A stretch of DNA of 11,504 nt from Bacteroidota bacterium. Its GTDB lineage: Bacteria > Bacteroidota > Ignavibacteria > Kapaibacteriales > UBA2268. The DNA lies in assembly GCA_027371665.1 (NCBI GenBank), contig DAHXMP010000461.1, forward strand, positions 1 through 11,504, written 5' to 3'. The position numbers and the translations under genes are program-made. The notes under the pieces are model-generated. The model saw nothing but the letters and a program-made list of their open reading frames with translations, had not been told where the DNA came from and did no database searches. Of the stretch, positions 1 through 7,260 are shown one piece after another. Every line of letters begins with the position of its first letter. Position 1 is the first letter of the stretch.

Positions 1-824
1 CAATGCTCTTTTTATTTATAATCGGGCTTTCCGTTTCGCTGTTTTCAGAATTTTCTCATAATGCAACGATGCACATGTCAGGCATGATGGAAGGCAAGGA
101 AACAAGATTCGGAATCACCAATTCCGTACTTTGGTCAACAGCTACTACTTCGGCATCGAACGGCTCTATAAATGCAATGCACGACAGCTTATCTCCCCTT
201 GCAGGGCTGGTAGCAATGCTGAACATAATGCTCGGTGAAATCATTTTCGGTGGTGTAGGAGCAGGTTTATACGGTATGTTGGTTTTCGTAATCCTGACCG
301 TTTTTATTGCCGGATTAATGGTGGGAAGAACACCCGAATATTTAGGAAAGAAAATCCAGGCTCAGGAGGTGAAATGGGCGATTCTCGCCGTCATTGCACC
401 GGGTTTTATTATACTTGTGTTTTCAGCAATTGCATGCCTCATTCAGCCCGGTTTGTCAAGTCTGGCTAATTCCGGGCCCCACGGTTTGTCGGAAATACTA
501 TATGCTTTTTCTTCCGCTGCCGGTAATAACGGTAGTGCTTTTGCAGGACTTAATGCAAGTACCAATTTCTGGAATATTATGCTCGGAATAGGTATGCTTG
601 TCGGAAGGTTTGGTGTGATTATTCCGGTATTAGTCATTGCCGGAAGCTTGGTAAAGAAAAACATTTCCCCTCCTTCTGCGGGCACTTTTCCAACCGATAA
701 GCCATTGTTCTCAGGCTTACTTGTATGCGTAGTTTTGATTGTTGCAGCATTAACTTTCTTCCCTGCATTATCCTTAGGTCCCATCGTCGAACATTTATTG
801 ATGACGTCAGGTAGGGTATTTTAA
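1..824 (+). CDS. kdpA: KdpA, potassium-binding subunit of the Kdp K+-ATPase (3' part)
   Basis: KdpA is the channel-like, K+-selective membrane subunit of the high-affinity KdpFABC uptake pump. The gene enters from the left edge; the visible C-terminal 273 or so residues are about half of the usual ~560. Counting from the ATG at position 3 (internal, not the true start), the family signature EGKETRFG lies at 30-37. Two of the four selectivity-filter loops follow: TTSASNGSINAMHDS (about 49-61) and FSSAAGNNGSAFAGL (169-183). Hydrophobic segments lie around 91-109, 125-147, 191-215 and 236-258. The reading frame is open with a TAA stop. It is followed after 15 bases by kdpB, so the two are surely co-transcribed. 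kdpF and the operon promoter would lie upstream, outside the window. Identity is clear; only the truncation by the window limits it. Confidence 0.97.
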   Translation, partial: MLFLFIIGLSVSLFSEFSHNATMHMSGMMEGKETRFGITNSVLWSTATTSASNGSINAMHDSLSPLAGLVAMLNIMLGEIIFGGVGAGLYGMLVFVILTVFIAGLMVGRTPEYLGKKIQAQEVKWAILAVIAPGFIILVFSAIACLIQPGLSSLANSGPHGLSEILYAFSSAAGNNGSAFAGLNASTNFWNIMLGIGMLVGRFGVIIPVLVIAGSLVKKNISPPSAGTFPTDKPLFSGLLVCVVLIVAALTFFPALSLGPIVEHLLMTSGRVF

Positions 825-839
825 AAAAGGAAATAAAAC

Positions 840-2930
840 ATGAAAAATAAAGTTAAAAAATCTATTGATAAAGACATAGTCATTCATGCTATAAAAGACT
901 CGTTTGTAAAACTGAATCCGAGGCTTGAACTTAAGAATCCCGTTATGTTTATGGTATTTGCCGGTGCAATTCTGACAACACTGATTTTAATCAGGGACAG
1001 CTTCAATGGCAGCTTTTCCGGCTTTAATCTTCAGATATCCCTCTGGCTGTGGTTTACCGTGCTTTTTGCAAATTTTGCCGAAGCAGTTGCAGAGGGAAGG
1101 GGAAAAGCACAGGCTGATTTTCTGAGGAAATCGAAAACAAATACGAAGGCACGCCTGCTTCATAATAATAAAGAAGAAATAATAAATGCAACCGAACTTA
1201 AAACCGGCGACCTTGTCGTCTGCGAAGCCGGAGACATTATTCCCGGTGACGGAGAAGTTGTCGAGGGAATTGCGAGCGTTGACGAATCAGCAATCACGGG
1301 TGAATCCGCTCCCGTTATTCGTGAAAGCGGCGGCGACAGGAATGCCGTAACGGGAGGCACAAAGGTAATAAGCGATAAGATTGTTGTCAAAATTACATCG
1401 GAACAGGGAAATACATTTCTCGATAAAATGATTGCACTTGTCGAAGGTGCCAAAAGGCAGAAAACACCGAATGAAATTGCTTTAACGATTCTCCTTTCAG
1501 GATTGTCAATAATCTTTCTGTTAGCTGTGGTAACATTAAAGTCATTTACTCAGTACAGTGAAACTGCATCGGGATTCAAGGGTGTATCACCTGTAACGGT
1601 TACTATACTGATTGCATTGCTTGTCTGCCTTATTCCAACCACAATTGGCGGATTGCTGAGTGCAATCGGCATAAGCGGCATGGACAGGCTTGTTAAGCGA
1701 AATGTCCTTGCTAAAAGCGGAAGGGCTGTCGAAGCCGCAGGAGATATCGATGTTCTGCTTCTCGATAAAACAGGAACGATTACTCTCGGTAACCGAATGG
1801 CTACTAATCTGATTCCGATTAATGGAGTATCAATTAATCTTCTCGCAGATGCATCTCAATTATCCTCACTTGCGGACGAAACTCCTGAAGGCAGGTCAAT
1901 TGTCGTTCTTGCAAAAGAAAAGTATGGTTTGAGAGGAAGACAGGTTTCAGAGAAAGATGCAAAGTTTATCCCGTTTTCTGCTCAAACAAAAATGAGCGGA
2001 GTAGATATAAGGGGTAATGGCGAAGGCTCAATGCGAAGTATCAGAAAAGGTGCTGCCGAAGCAATTAAAGGTCATGTCGAATCTCTTGGCAAAGTATATC
2101 CCGAAGAAGCAGCAAAAATAGTGGATAGGATTGCCAAGCAAGGTTCGACACCATTAGTTGTAACTGAAAACGGTAAAGTTCTCGGTGTCATAGAATTGAA
2201 AGACATTGTCAAAGGAGGCATAAAAGAAAGATTTCAGCAATTGAGAAAGATGGGAATAAGAACCGTTATGATAACCGGGGACAATCCACTGACTGCCGTT
2301 TCTATAGCCGCAGAAGCCGGCGTTGATGACTACATAGCAGAAGCAAAGCCTGAAGATAAACTAAAACGAATCAGGGAAGAACAGGCAAAGGGCCATCTGA
2401 TTGCAATGATTGGCGACGGCACCAATGACGCCCCCGCACTTGCACAGGCTGATGTCGGTGTCGCAATGAATACGGGTACTCAAGCCGCAAGGGAAGCCGG
2501 CAATATGGTTGATTTGGACAGCAATCCGACAAAACTTATTGAAGTCGTTGAAATCGGCAAGCAGCTTTTAATGACAAGAGGGGCTTTGACTACATTCAGC
2601 ATAGCTAACGATGTTGCAAAATATTTTGCAATTCTTCCGGCAATCTTTGCAAGCCTGTATGCTATAGCTGGTTTTAAGGGACCCCTTGCGGCATTAAACC
2701 TTATGGGTTTGGCAACACCTCAGAGTGCAATATTGAGTGCAGTAATCTTCAACGCTCTGATTATCATTTCTCTAATCCCTCTTGCACTTAAGGGAGTAAA
2801 ATACAAGCCACTTGGAGCAGGTGCAATTTTAAAAAGAAATATTTTCATCTATGGTTTAGGTGGCATAATCGTACCTTTTCTTGGTATTAAAGTAATAGAT
2901 TTATTCATCAATATAATAAAATTAGTTTAA
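840..2930 (+). CDS. kdpB: KdpB, P-type ATPase catalytic subunit of Kdp K+ pump
   Basis: KdpB hydrolyses ATP to drive K+ import through KdpA. It has 696 residues, close to the E. coli protein (682). Seen in order: actuator-domain TGES (153-156), the intramembrane PTTIG (266-270), the phosphorylation motif DKTGT with Asp309, nucleotide-domain residues FSAQTKMSG (379-387) and KGA (403-405), TGDN (479-482), and the hinge GDGTND (525-530). Asp591 and Lys594 in a late membrane helix match the charged pair important for coupling in E. coli (D583/K586). Membrane segments cluster near 36-80, 215-275 and 585-695. Ser156 of TGES corresponds to E. coli Ser162, the inhibitory phosphorylation site. The ATG at 840 is preceded by AAAGGAAA at about 826-833. 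Every catalytic motif is intact, so the pump should be active. Confidence 0.98.
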   Translation: MKNKVKKSIDKDIVIHAIKDSFVKLNPRLELKNPVMFMVFAGAILTTLILIRDSFNGSFSGFNLQISLWLWFTVLFANFAEAVAEGRGKAQADFLRKSKTNTKARLLHNNKEEIINATELKTGDLVVCEAGDIIPGDGEVVEGIASVDESAITGESAPVIRESGGDRNAVTGGTKVISDKIVVKITSEQGNTFLDKMIALVEGAKRQKTPNEIALTILLSGLSIIFLLAVVTLKSFTQYSETASGFKGVSPVTVTILIALLVCLIPTTIGGLLSAIGISGMDRLVKRNVLAKSGRAVEAAGDIDVLLLDKTGTITLGNRMATNLIPINGVSINLLADASQLSSLADETPEGRSIVVLAKEKYGLRGRQVSEKDAKFIPFSAQTKMSGVDIRGNGEGSMRSIRKGAAEAIKGHVESLGKVYPEEAAKIVDRIAKQGSTPLVVTENGKVLGVIELKDIVKGGIKERFQQLRKMGIRTVMITGDNPLTAVSIAAEAGVDDYIAEAKPEDKLKRIREEQAKGHLIAMIGDGTNDAPALAQADVGVAMNTGTQAAREAGNMVDLDSNPTKLIEVVEIGKQLLMTRGALTTFSIANDVAKYFAILPAIFASLYAIAGFKGPLAALNLMGLATPQSAILSAVIFNALIIISLIPLALKGVKYKPLGAGAILKRNIFIYGLGGIIVPFLGIKVIDLFINIIKLV

Positions 2931-2948
2931 CTATATAAGGGACAGAAA

Positions 2949-3527
2949 ATGAAAAATAATATAATGATTGGAATAAAAATTTTCTTTGTACTGACTATAA
3001 TAACTGGAGTAATATACCCGTTAACAATTACTTTGATTGCAAATGTTGCATTTCCCCAAAAAGCAAAAGGCAGTTTGATGAAAATACACGGTAAGATTAT
3101 CGGTTCAGAATTAATCGGGCAAAAATTTGTTTCAGGCAAATATTTTTGGGGAAGGCCCTCGGCAGTTGATTATAACCCGATGCCGTCGGGCGGCAGTAAT
3201 CTTGGGCCTACAAGCAAAGCTTTGCTTGACTCGGTAAACTCAAGAATTGACAGAATCAGAAACCATCAATTTGTAAAGCCGGGGGAGTTGATACCAAAAG
3301 ACTTGCTTTTTGCTTCGGCAAGCGGAGTTGACCCGGATATAAGCCCTGATGCTGCGTTGTTCCAGGTTGACAGGATTGCAAGAGCAAGAAACTTTAATTC
3401 TGAACAGAAGAAGGAATTAATTGAATTAGTGAGAAAATCGGTTGTTTCACCGGATTTATGGATTTTTGGTGAAGATAGAGCGAATGTATTAAATTTGAAT
3501 TTGGCTCTTGACAAACTTGTACGTTAA
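2949..3527 (+). CDS. kdpC: KdpC, accessory subunit of Kdp K+ pump
   Basis: KdpC is the single-span subunit that stabilises the KdpFABC complex and is proposed to raise ATP or K+ affinity. The 192-residue length is normal. One N-terminal membrane helix spans about residues 8-32. The family signatures are present: FWGRPSAVDYNPMPSGGSNLGP around 66-87 and SASGVDPDISPDAALFQV at 123-140, followed by DRIARAR. The C-terminal domain is predicted to lie outside the cytoplasm. AAGGGA at 2937-2942 precedes the ATG at 2949 by 6 bases. The gene starts 18 bases after kdpB, so kdpABC form one transcription unit. Nothing is unusual in the protein. Confidence 0.97.
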   Translation: MKNNIMIGIKIFFVLTIITGVIYPLTITLIANVAFPQKAKGSLMKIHGKIIGSELIGQKFVSGKYFWGRPSAVDYNPMPSGGSNLGPTSKALLDSVNSRIDRIRNHQFVKPGELIPKDLLFASASGVDPDISPDAALFQVDRIARARNFNSEQKKELIELVRKSVVSPDLWIFGEDRANVLNLNLALDKLVR

Positions 3528-3530
3528 TCT

Positions 3531-3544
3531 ATTTCAATTGAAAT
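3531..3544. repeat. 14-bp perfect palindrome between kdpC and the receptor gene
   Basis: The 14 bases ATTTCAATTGAAAT read the same on both strands. They lie 3 bases after the kdpC stop and 33 bases before the receptor ATG. It could be a two-fold operator site for a dimeric regulator, or chance in AT-rich DNA, where one such palindrome per 10 kb is expected. It is not a terminator, because the stem would have no loop and no T-run follows. Its position at the border between pump and sensor genes is the only reason to note it. Confidence 0.25.
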
Positions 3545-3577
3545 TAACTTGTATTCAAATTATTGAAAAGGTGGCTT

Positions 3578-4348
3578 ATGAATTTAAGAACAAAACTTAC
3601 CCTGGGATTAGGCTTTTTATTTGTCATTATTTTTGTATTAATCGGTTTCTGCCTTTATTATGTCGGAAAAATCTCCAAGGATTCCGAAAACATTCTGAAG
3701 GACAACTATAAATCGCTAATTTATGCAAGAAACATGTCCTCCTCGATAGATGAAATGAATTTGTATCTGACAAACCGGATAAATGAAACAATTTTTCATC
3801 ATGAATCCATTCGGAATGATGCTAAGAATTTTGAATCTGCAAAAAATATTTTTGATAAGAATTTATATCTCGAAAAAAACAATATCACAGAGAACCATGA
3901 AAAAGAATATGTCGAACAGCTAATTCAAAATTATGGCGGTTTTATCAAAATATCAGGTGAACTCAATAATGGTAATAATATGAACGAATCTATTTATGCG
4001 TACTTATCGTCATACTATCAAAATGCACGGAATTATATAGACAATATATATGATGTAAATATACAGGCTATAATTCATAAGAACCAGTTTGCCAAAACAA
4101 ATGCCGAGAGTATGAAAATGGTAATGGCTTTTGTAGGGACAATATGTATTATACTGGCTTTTGGCTATTTCTGGTATTTTCCGTTTTACGTATCAAATTC
4201 GATAGCATTTTTATCAAGCAAGATGACTGAATTGTTAAAGAAAGCAGGCATAGGATATGAACCGCAGACAAAAGACGAATCGTTGATTCTTTTAAATTCA
4301 ATTAATTTGTTGGAACAAAATCTGAAGTTTCTGAAAAGTGAATCTTAA
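3578..4348 (+). CDS. Membrane receptor with 4-helix-bundle ectodomain and HAMP-like tail, no transmitter
   Basis: From the ATG at 3578 this is 256 residues. TM1 is about residues 7-29, then a helical extracytoplasmic region of about 150 residues like the ligand-binding four-helix bundles of chemoreceptors, TM2 at about 182-204, and a cytoplasmic piece of about 50 residues. That piece (FPFYVSNSIAFLSSKM at about 200-216, then a second helix near LILLNSINLLEQNLKFL) has the two-helix layout of a degenerate HAMP domain. The protein ends exactly where a HAMP would pass into a kinase or PAS domain. From memory, the N-terminus (MNLRTKLTLGLGFLF) and ectodomain resemble full-length histidine kinases found beside kdpD in Bacteroidota; here the kinase part is absent. 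An in-frame TTG at 3563 would add five residues, but AGGTGG at 3569-3574 sits just before the ATG, which I prefer. The stop is TAA and only 41 bases separate it from kdpD. Its role as a stress or envelope input to the Kdp system is inferred. Confidence 0.72.
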   Translation: MNLRTKLTLGLGFLFVIIFVLIGFCLYYVGKISKDSENILKDNYKSLIYARNMSSSIDEMNLYLTNRINETIFHHESIRNDAKNFESAKNIFDKNLYLEKNNITENHEKEYVEQLIQNYGGFIKISGELNNGNNMNESIYAYLSSYYQNARNYIDNIYDVNIQAIIHKNQFAKTNAESMKMVMAFVGTICIILAFGYFWYFPFYVSNSIAFLSSKMTELLKKAGIGYEPQTKDESLILLNSINLLEQNLKFLKSES

Positions 4349-4389
4349 TATGTGTAAATTAGAAATTGTAAAACAAAAAATTTTTTAAA

Positions 4390-6360
4390 ATGCAGGATTT
4401 TGAAAGTACTCAGCCGGACCCCGATGAATTGCTTGCTTCAATTAAGAAAGATGAAGCACAGGCTGTTCGGGGTAAATTGAAAATTTTCCTCGGTATGTGT
4501 GCCGGTGTCGGAAAAACCTATTCCATGCTCAAATCGGCACAGCAAGCCAAACTCGAAGGCAAAGATGTCGTTATCGGCTATGTCGAAACTCACAAAAGGC
4601 AGGAAACGGAAGAGTTGCTGCAAGGTTTGGAAATTATTCCGCGAAATGATGTCGAATACAAAGGAATAACAATCCAGGAAATGGACCTCGATGCCATTTT
4701 ATCACGTAAACCGGAAATTATACTTGTTGACGAGCTTGCACATACGAATGCTCCAGGATTGAGACATACTAAACGTTACCAGGATGTTCTCGAATTACTT
4801 GACGGCGGTATTAATGTTTACACAACTCTTAATGTACAACATATTGACAGCAGAACAGACACAGTTACGGAAATTACTGGTATCAGGATTCATGAAACAG
4901 TGCCGGACTCGGTTGTTGACCTTGCCGATGAAATCGAGCTTGTTGATTTGTCTCCCGAAGACCTGCTCAAAAGGCTTGCAGAAGGCAAAGTTTACGTTCC
5001 CGATAAAGCAAGACAGGCGGCAAAAAACTTTTTCCGTATCGGCAACCTGACGGCATTGCGTGAAATGGCTCTGCGTCTCACTGCCGAAAGGGTTGACCGC
5101 CAGCTCCGTGAATATATGCAGAAAAAAAACATAATAGGACCATGGAAATCGGGTGAAAGGCTTCTCGTTGCTATCGGTCCCAGTCCCTATTCTGCCAACC
5201 TGATTCGCTGGACAAGAAGGCTAGCTTCGACCATGAGCGCTTCCTGGATTGGTGTCTATGTCCAAACTTCCGGGCTTCTATCTGAAGCTGCTAACGAACA
5301 GCTAACGAAAAATCTCGACCTTGCTCGGGAATTAGGGGCTGAAGTAGTAAGAACTTCCGACGAAAATATAGTTCAGGGATTAGTGAGAATTGCAAGGCAA
5401 AAGAATGTTTCACAAATAATTATCGGCAAACCAATCAGAAAACCATTCTCTGCTTTTTTCAAAAGAAAAGATTATGTGAACAGATTAATAAGCGAAAGCG
5501 GGGATATTGATATTTATGTTGTGAGAGGAGAAAAATATAAAGATTCTGTCAAGGAGAAGAAATTTTTACCGGAAATTCATTCCGGAATCAAACAATATCT
5601 GTTTGCTGTTCTTGCAATAGCTATTGTAGCAGCAATATGTTTCCCGTTCACTCATTATATAGGCTATCAAACTGTGGGACTGCTTTTATTATTTACAATT
5701 ACTTTATTACCATTGTTCGTTGGCAGGGGTCCGATTTTAGTAGCTGCCATAGTGAGTTCCGTATTATGGAATTATTTTTTCATACCCCCTATTTTTACTT
5801 TTCATATATCCAGCCTTCATGACATTATTACTTTGTTGGTTAATTTTTCCGTAGCATTGGTTATGGGATTCCTCACTGCAAAAATAAGGGCTCAGCAGAA
5901 AGCTGTAAAACTCAGGGAAGAAACTGCAGTCGCTCTTTATAACTTCACGGATTCGCTCTCAAAATCAGATTCCAAATTTGACGTTATCGAAAATTCGGTG
6001 AATCATATTTCCGATTATTTCAATGCAATGGTAAGTTTTTTTATGTTTGAAAATGAAGCATTAAATTTAATAAAAAATTCTGATGGTTTCCGGGAATTAA
6101 ACGACAAAGAATTGCAGGTTGCTGAATGGGCAATGAAAAACGGAAAGAAATCCGGAAAATTTTCCGATAATATTCCTTCTGCAAGCGGTACATATTATCC
6201 CTTGCAATCTTCGCGCGGGAGTTTGGGAGTTCTAGGTATTCAATACAGGAACAATAAAAAGCCTCCTCTCGAGAATGAAGTTTTAATTAATAATTTTATA
6301 AAACAATTGACCTCATACCTGGAGAGAGCTATCGCCGAATCGGGCGACGGCAGCAAATAA
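4390..6360 (+). CDS. kdpD: KdpD-type sensor lacking the histidine-kinase domains
   Basis: KdpD senses K+ limitation and normally phosphorylates the regulator KdpE. This 656-residue protein has the usual N-terminal KdpD domain (about 26-240) with Walker A GMCAGVGKT (35-43) and Walker B LVDELAHTN (112-120), then a universal-stress-like domain (about 255-380, beginning LLVAIGPSPYSANLIR). Four close membrane helices follow (about 402-420, 427-444, 447-464, 477-497), then a GAF-like domain (about 515-645). It ends at SYLERAIAESGDGSK, just where the dimerisation helix and H-box (SHDLRTPL-like) begin in the ~890-residue E. coli protein. No HisKA or HATPase_c is present, and none is readable in any frame of the next 128 bases. 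The ATG follows an AAAAAATTTTTT run (4375-4386) with no clear Shine-Dalgarno. The N-terminal domain of E. coli KdpD also acts as a serine kinase on KdpB, so this form may regulate the pump rather than transcription. kdpE is not in the window. Confidence 0.93.
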   Translation: MQDFESTQPDPDELLASIKKDEAQAVRGKLKIFLGMCAGVGKTYSMLKSAQQAKLEGKDVVIGYVETHKRQETEELLQGLEIIPRNDVEYKGITIQEMDLDAILSRKPEIILVDELAHTNAPGLRHTKRYQDVLELLDGGINVYTTLNVQHIDSRTDTVTEITGIRIHETVPDSVVDLADEIELVDLSPEDLLKRLAEGKVYVPDKARQAAKNFFRIGNLTALREMALRLTAERVDRQLREYMQKKNIIGPWKSGERLLVAIGPSPYSANLIRWTRRLASTMSASWIGVYVQTSGLLSEAANEQLTKNLDLARELGAEVVRTSDENIVQGLVRIARQKNVSQIIIGKPIRKPFSAFFKRKDYVNRLISESGDIDIYVVRGEKYKDSVKEKKFLPEIHSGIKQYLFAVLAIAIVAAICFPFTHYIGYQTVGLLLLFTITLLPLFVGRGPILVAAIVSSVLWNYFFIPPIFTFHISSLHDIITLLVNFSVALVMGFLTAKIRAQQKAVKLREETAVALYNFTDSLSKSDSKFDVIENSVNHISDYFNAMVSFFMFENEALNLIKNSDGFRELNDKELQVAEWAMKNGKKSGKFSDNIPSASGTYYPLQSSRGSLGVLGIQYRNNKKPPLENEVLINNFIKQLTSYLERAIAESGDGSK

Positions 6361-6474
6361 AAATATATTGATTCTTAACATAATGTTGTTAATAAGTGAT
6401 AAAGTAATAAATGTCTTCAGATAAATTAAAATTCTTCTTTATTTTTGTATATTAATTTAATACAGGTAGTAACT

Positions 6475-6499
6475 ATGCCGATAACAATATGCCGATAAC
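6475..6499 (+). repeat. Tandem duplication at the MNT start creating a decoy start codon
   Basis: The 11 bases ATGCCGATAAC occur at 6475-6485 and again at 6489-6499, 14 bases apart. Because 14 is not a multiple of 3, the first ATG is out of frame with the gene and opens a 7-codon frame (MPITICR) that stops with TAA at 6496-6498. The best ribosome-site-like sequence, AGGTAG at 6464-6469, is spaced for the first ATG (5 bases) and not the second (19 bases). This could lower nucleotidyltransferase translation or make it depend on re-initiation. Confidence 0.7.
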
Positions 6500-6764
6500 C
6501 AAATATCATATTGGCAAATCTATTGAATTAGCGAAATTATTTGGTGCTAAAAAGCTCGTTATGTTCGGTAGTTCTGTTGATGACCCCCAGAATGCCAACG
6601 ATATTGACCTTGCTGTTGATGGTATAGAGGGATTCAAAATTTTTACTTTCTCCGACAAACTTGAAATAATTTTAAACATACCTGTTGATGTTATTCCGAT
6701 AGATGTTAAGTCTGTATTTCTTGATTATATTTTGAAATATGGCAGAGTTATTTATGAATCATGA
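6489..6764 (+). CDS. Minimal nucleotidyltransferase (MNT), MntA-like antitoxin
   Basis: A 91-residue single-domain nucleotidyltransferase. The active-site pattern is complete: FGSS at 26-29, DID at 38-40 (GS-X9-D-x-D), and the third acidic residue Asp67 in PVDVIPID. In MNT/HEPN toxin-antitoxin pairs such enzymes transfer AMP to a tyrosine of the HEPN ribonuclease and so silence it. It overlaps the HEPN gene by 11 bases (ATG at 6754, stop TGA 6762-6764), which implies translational coupling. Codon use is more AT-rich than in the kdp genes upstream, consistent with an acquired module. The start is uncertain in practice because of the upstream duplication at 6475-6499; the ATG at 6489 is the only one that gives the full fold. 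It could instead be a substrate-modifying nucleotidyltransferase of unknown target, but the HEPN neighbour argues for an antitoxin. Confidence 0.85.
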   Translation: MPITKYHIGKSIELAKLFGAKKLVMFGSSVDDPQNANDIDLAVDGIEGFKIFTFSDKLEIILNIPVDVIPIDVKSVFLDYILKYGRVIYES

Positions 6765-7137
6765 CAGATTAAAAGAAGAAATACTTATCGAACTGCAGGA
6801 TATGTCTATCATCGTTGACGATTTGAATCATTTAATATCTGAAACTCAATTGACAGAACCATCACACATCCAAAAAGCGGCGGCGTCCTCTTTTGTAGCA
6901 CAATTCTACAGCGGTGTCGAAAATATCTTAAAACGGATTTCAAAATATAATAATATTAACCTTCCCAAAGGTGATAATTGGCATATAGAGCTTTTTAACA
7001 GATTTTGCTACACTGAAGACACAAACCTTCCTGAACTTTTTGATGATTATTTAAAAGAAGAATTAATTAATTATCGAAAATTTCGCCACTTTGTTTATCA
7101 TGGTTATTCAAATAAAATAACATGGGAAAGACTTTAG
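6754..7137 (+). CDS. HEPN-domain (HepT-like) toxin, probably cut short by an amber codon
   Basis: From the ATG at 6754 this gives 127 residues, mostly helical. It carries the HEPN ribonuclease motif R-X4-H-X-Y as RHFVYHGY (Arg111, His116, Tyr118); the tyrosine is the AMPylation target described for HepT. An upstream ATG at 6739 would add five residues, but GGCAGAG at 6741-6747 favours 6754. The frame ends at TAG (7135-7137) directly after ITWERL. In HepT-like proteins this W-E-(R/K)-L segment is normally followed by one more helix, and the same frame after the TAG does continue with 23 such residues. The toxin is therefore probably a nonsense mutant missing its last helix, although the catalytic motif is retained. 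Loss of the last helix may destabilise the fold or the dimer. It is the only gene in the window ending in TAG. Confidence 0.8.
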   Translation: MNHDRLKEEILIELQDMSIIVDDLNHLISETQLTEPSHIQKAAASSFVAQFYSGVENILKRISKYNNINLPKGDNWHIELFNRFCYTEDTNLPELFDDYLKEELINYRKFRHFVYHGYSNKITWERL

Positions 7138-7209
7138 GATGGAATAAAAAATATAAATGAAGTTTTTAATAGATTTAAAAACTCTTTAAATAAATATAAT
7201 CTTATATAA
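7138..7209 (+). pseudogene. Severed C-terminal helix of the HEPN gene
   Basis: Read in the frame of the HEPN gene, these bases encode 23 residues beginning DGIKNINEVFNRFKN and then a TAA at 7207-7209. The pattern has hydrophobic residues spaced as in an amphipathic helix and matches what usually follows the WE(R/K)L segment in HepT-like proteins. A single base change of an AAG or CAG codon would have produced the TAG at 7135. The reading is robust for frame; the helix assignment rests on remembered family features. Confidence 0.6.
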
Positions 7210-7260
7210 AATTTATTAATGAAATAAAATAATTATTTATTATTAAAAATAAATTTAAAT

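Noticed and set aside
443..784. Open frame on the - strand inside kdpA
   Set aside because: It lies wholly opposite conserved KdpA codons, including the filter loop, and has no recognisable domain.
4645..5540. c-di-AMP-binding site in the KdpD universal-stress-like domain
   Set aside because: The segment SPYS and, after a gap, WIGVYV lie where the S. aureus SXS-X20-FTAXY motif would be, but the match is too loose to claim binding.
6375..6392. Terminator hairpin TTAACA/TGTTAA after kdpD
   Set aside because: A 6-bp AT-rich stem with no following T-run is too weak to call.
6440..6447. TATTTTTG as a Bacteroidota-type -7 promoter element (TAnnTTTG) for the MNT gene
   Set aside because: It matches the -7 consensus, but no TTG lies at the required distance upstream and such matches are common in AT-rich spacers.
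6361..6488. A frameshift having split the histidine-kinase domain off KdpD
   Set aside because: The bases after the stop show no H-box, N-box or G-box reading in any frame, and an AT-rich spacer runs to the next gene. The domain is absent, not shifted.
7135..7137. UAG read as a sense codon in this organism
   Set aside because: One TAG in a damaged-looking toxin gene is not evidence. The other genes end in TAA or TGA, and no second internal TAG in a conserved gene was seen.
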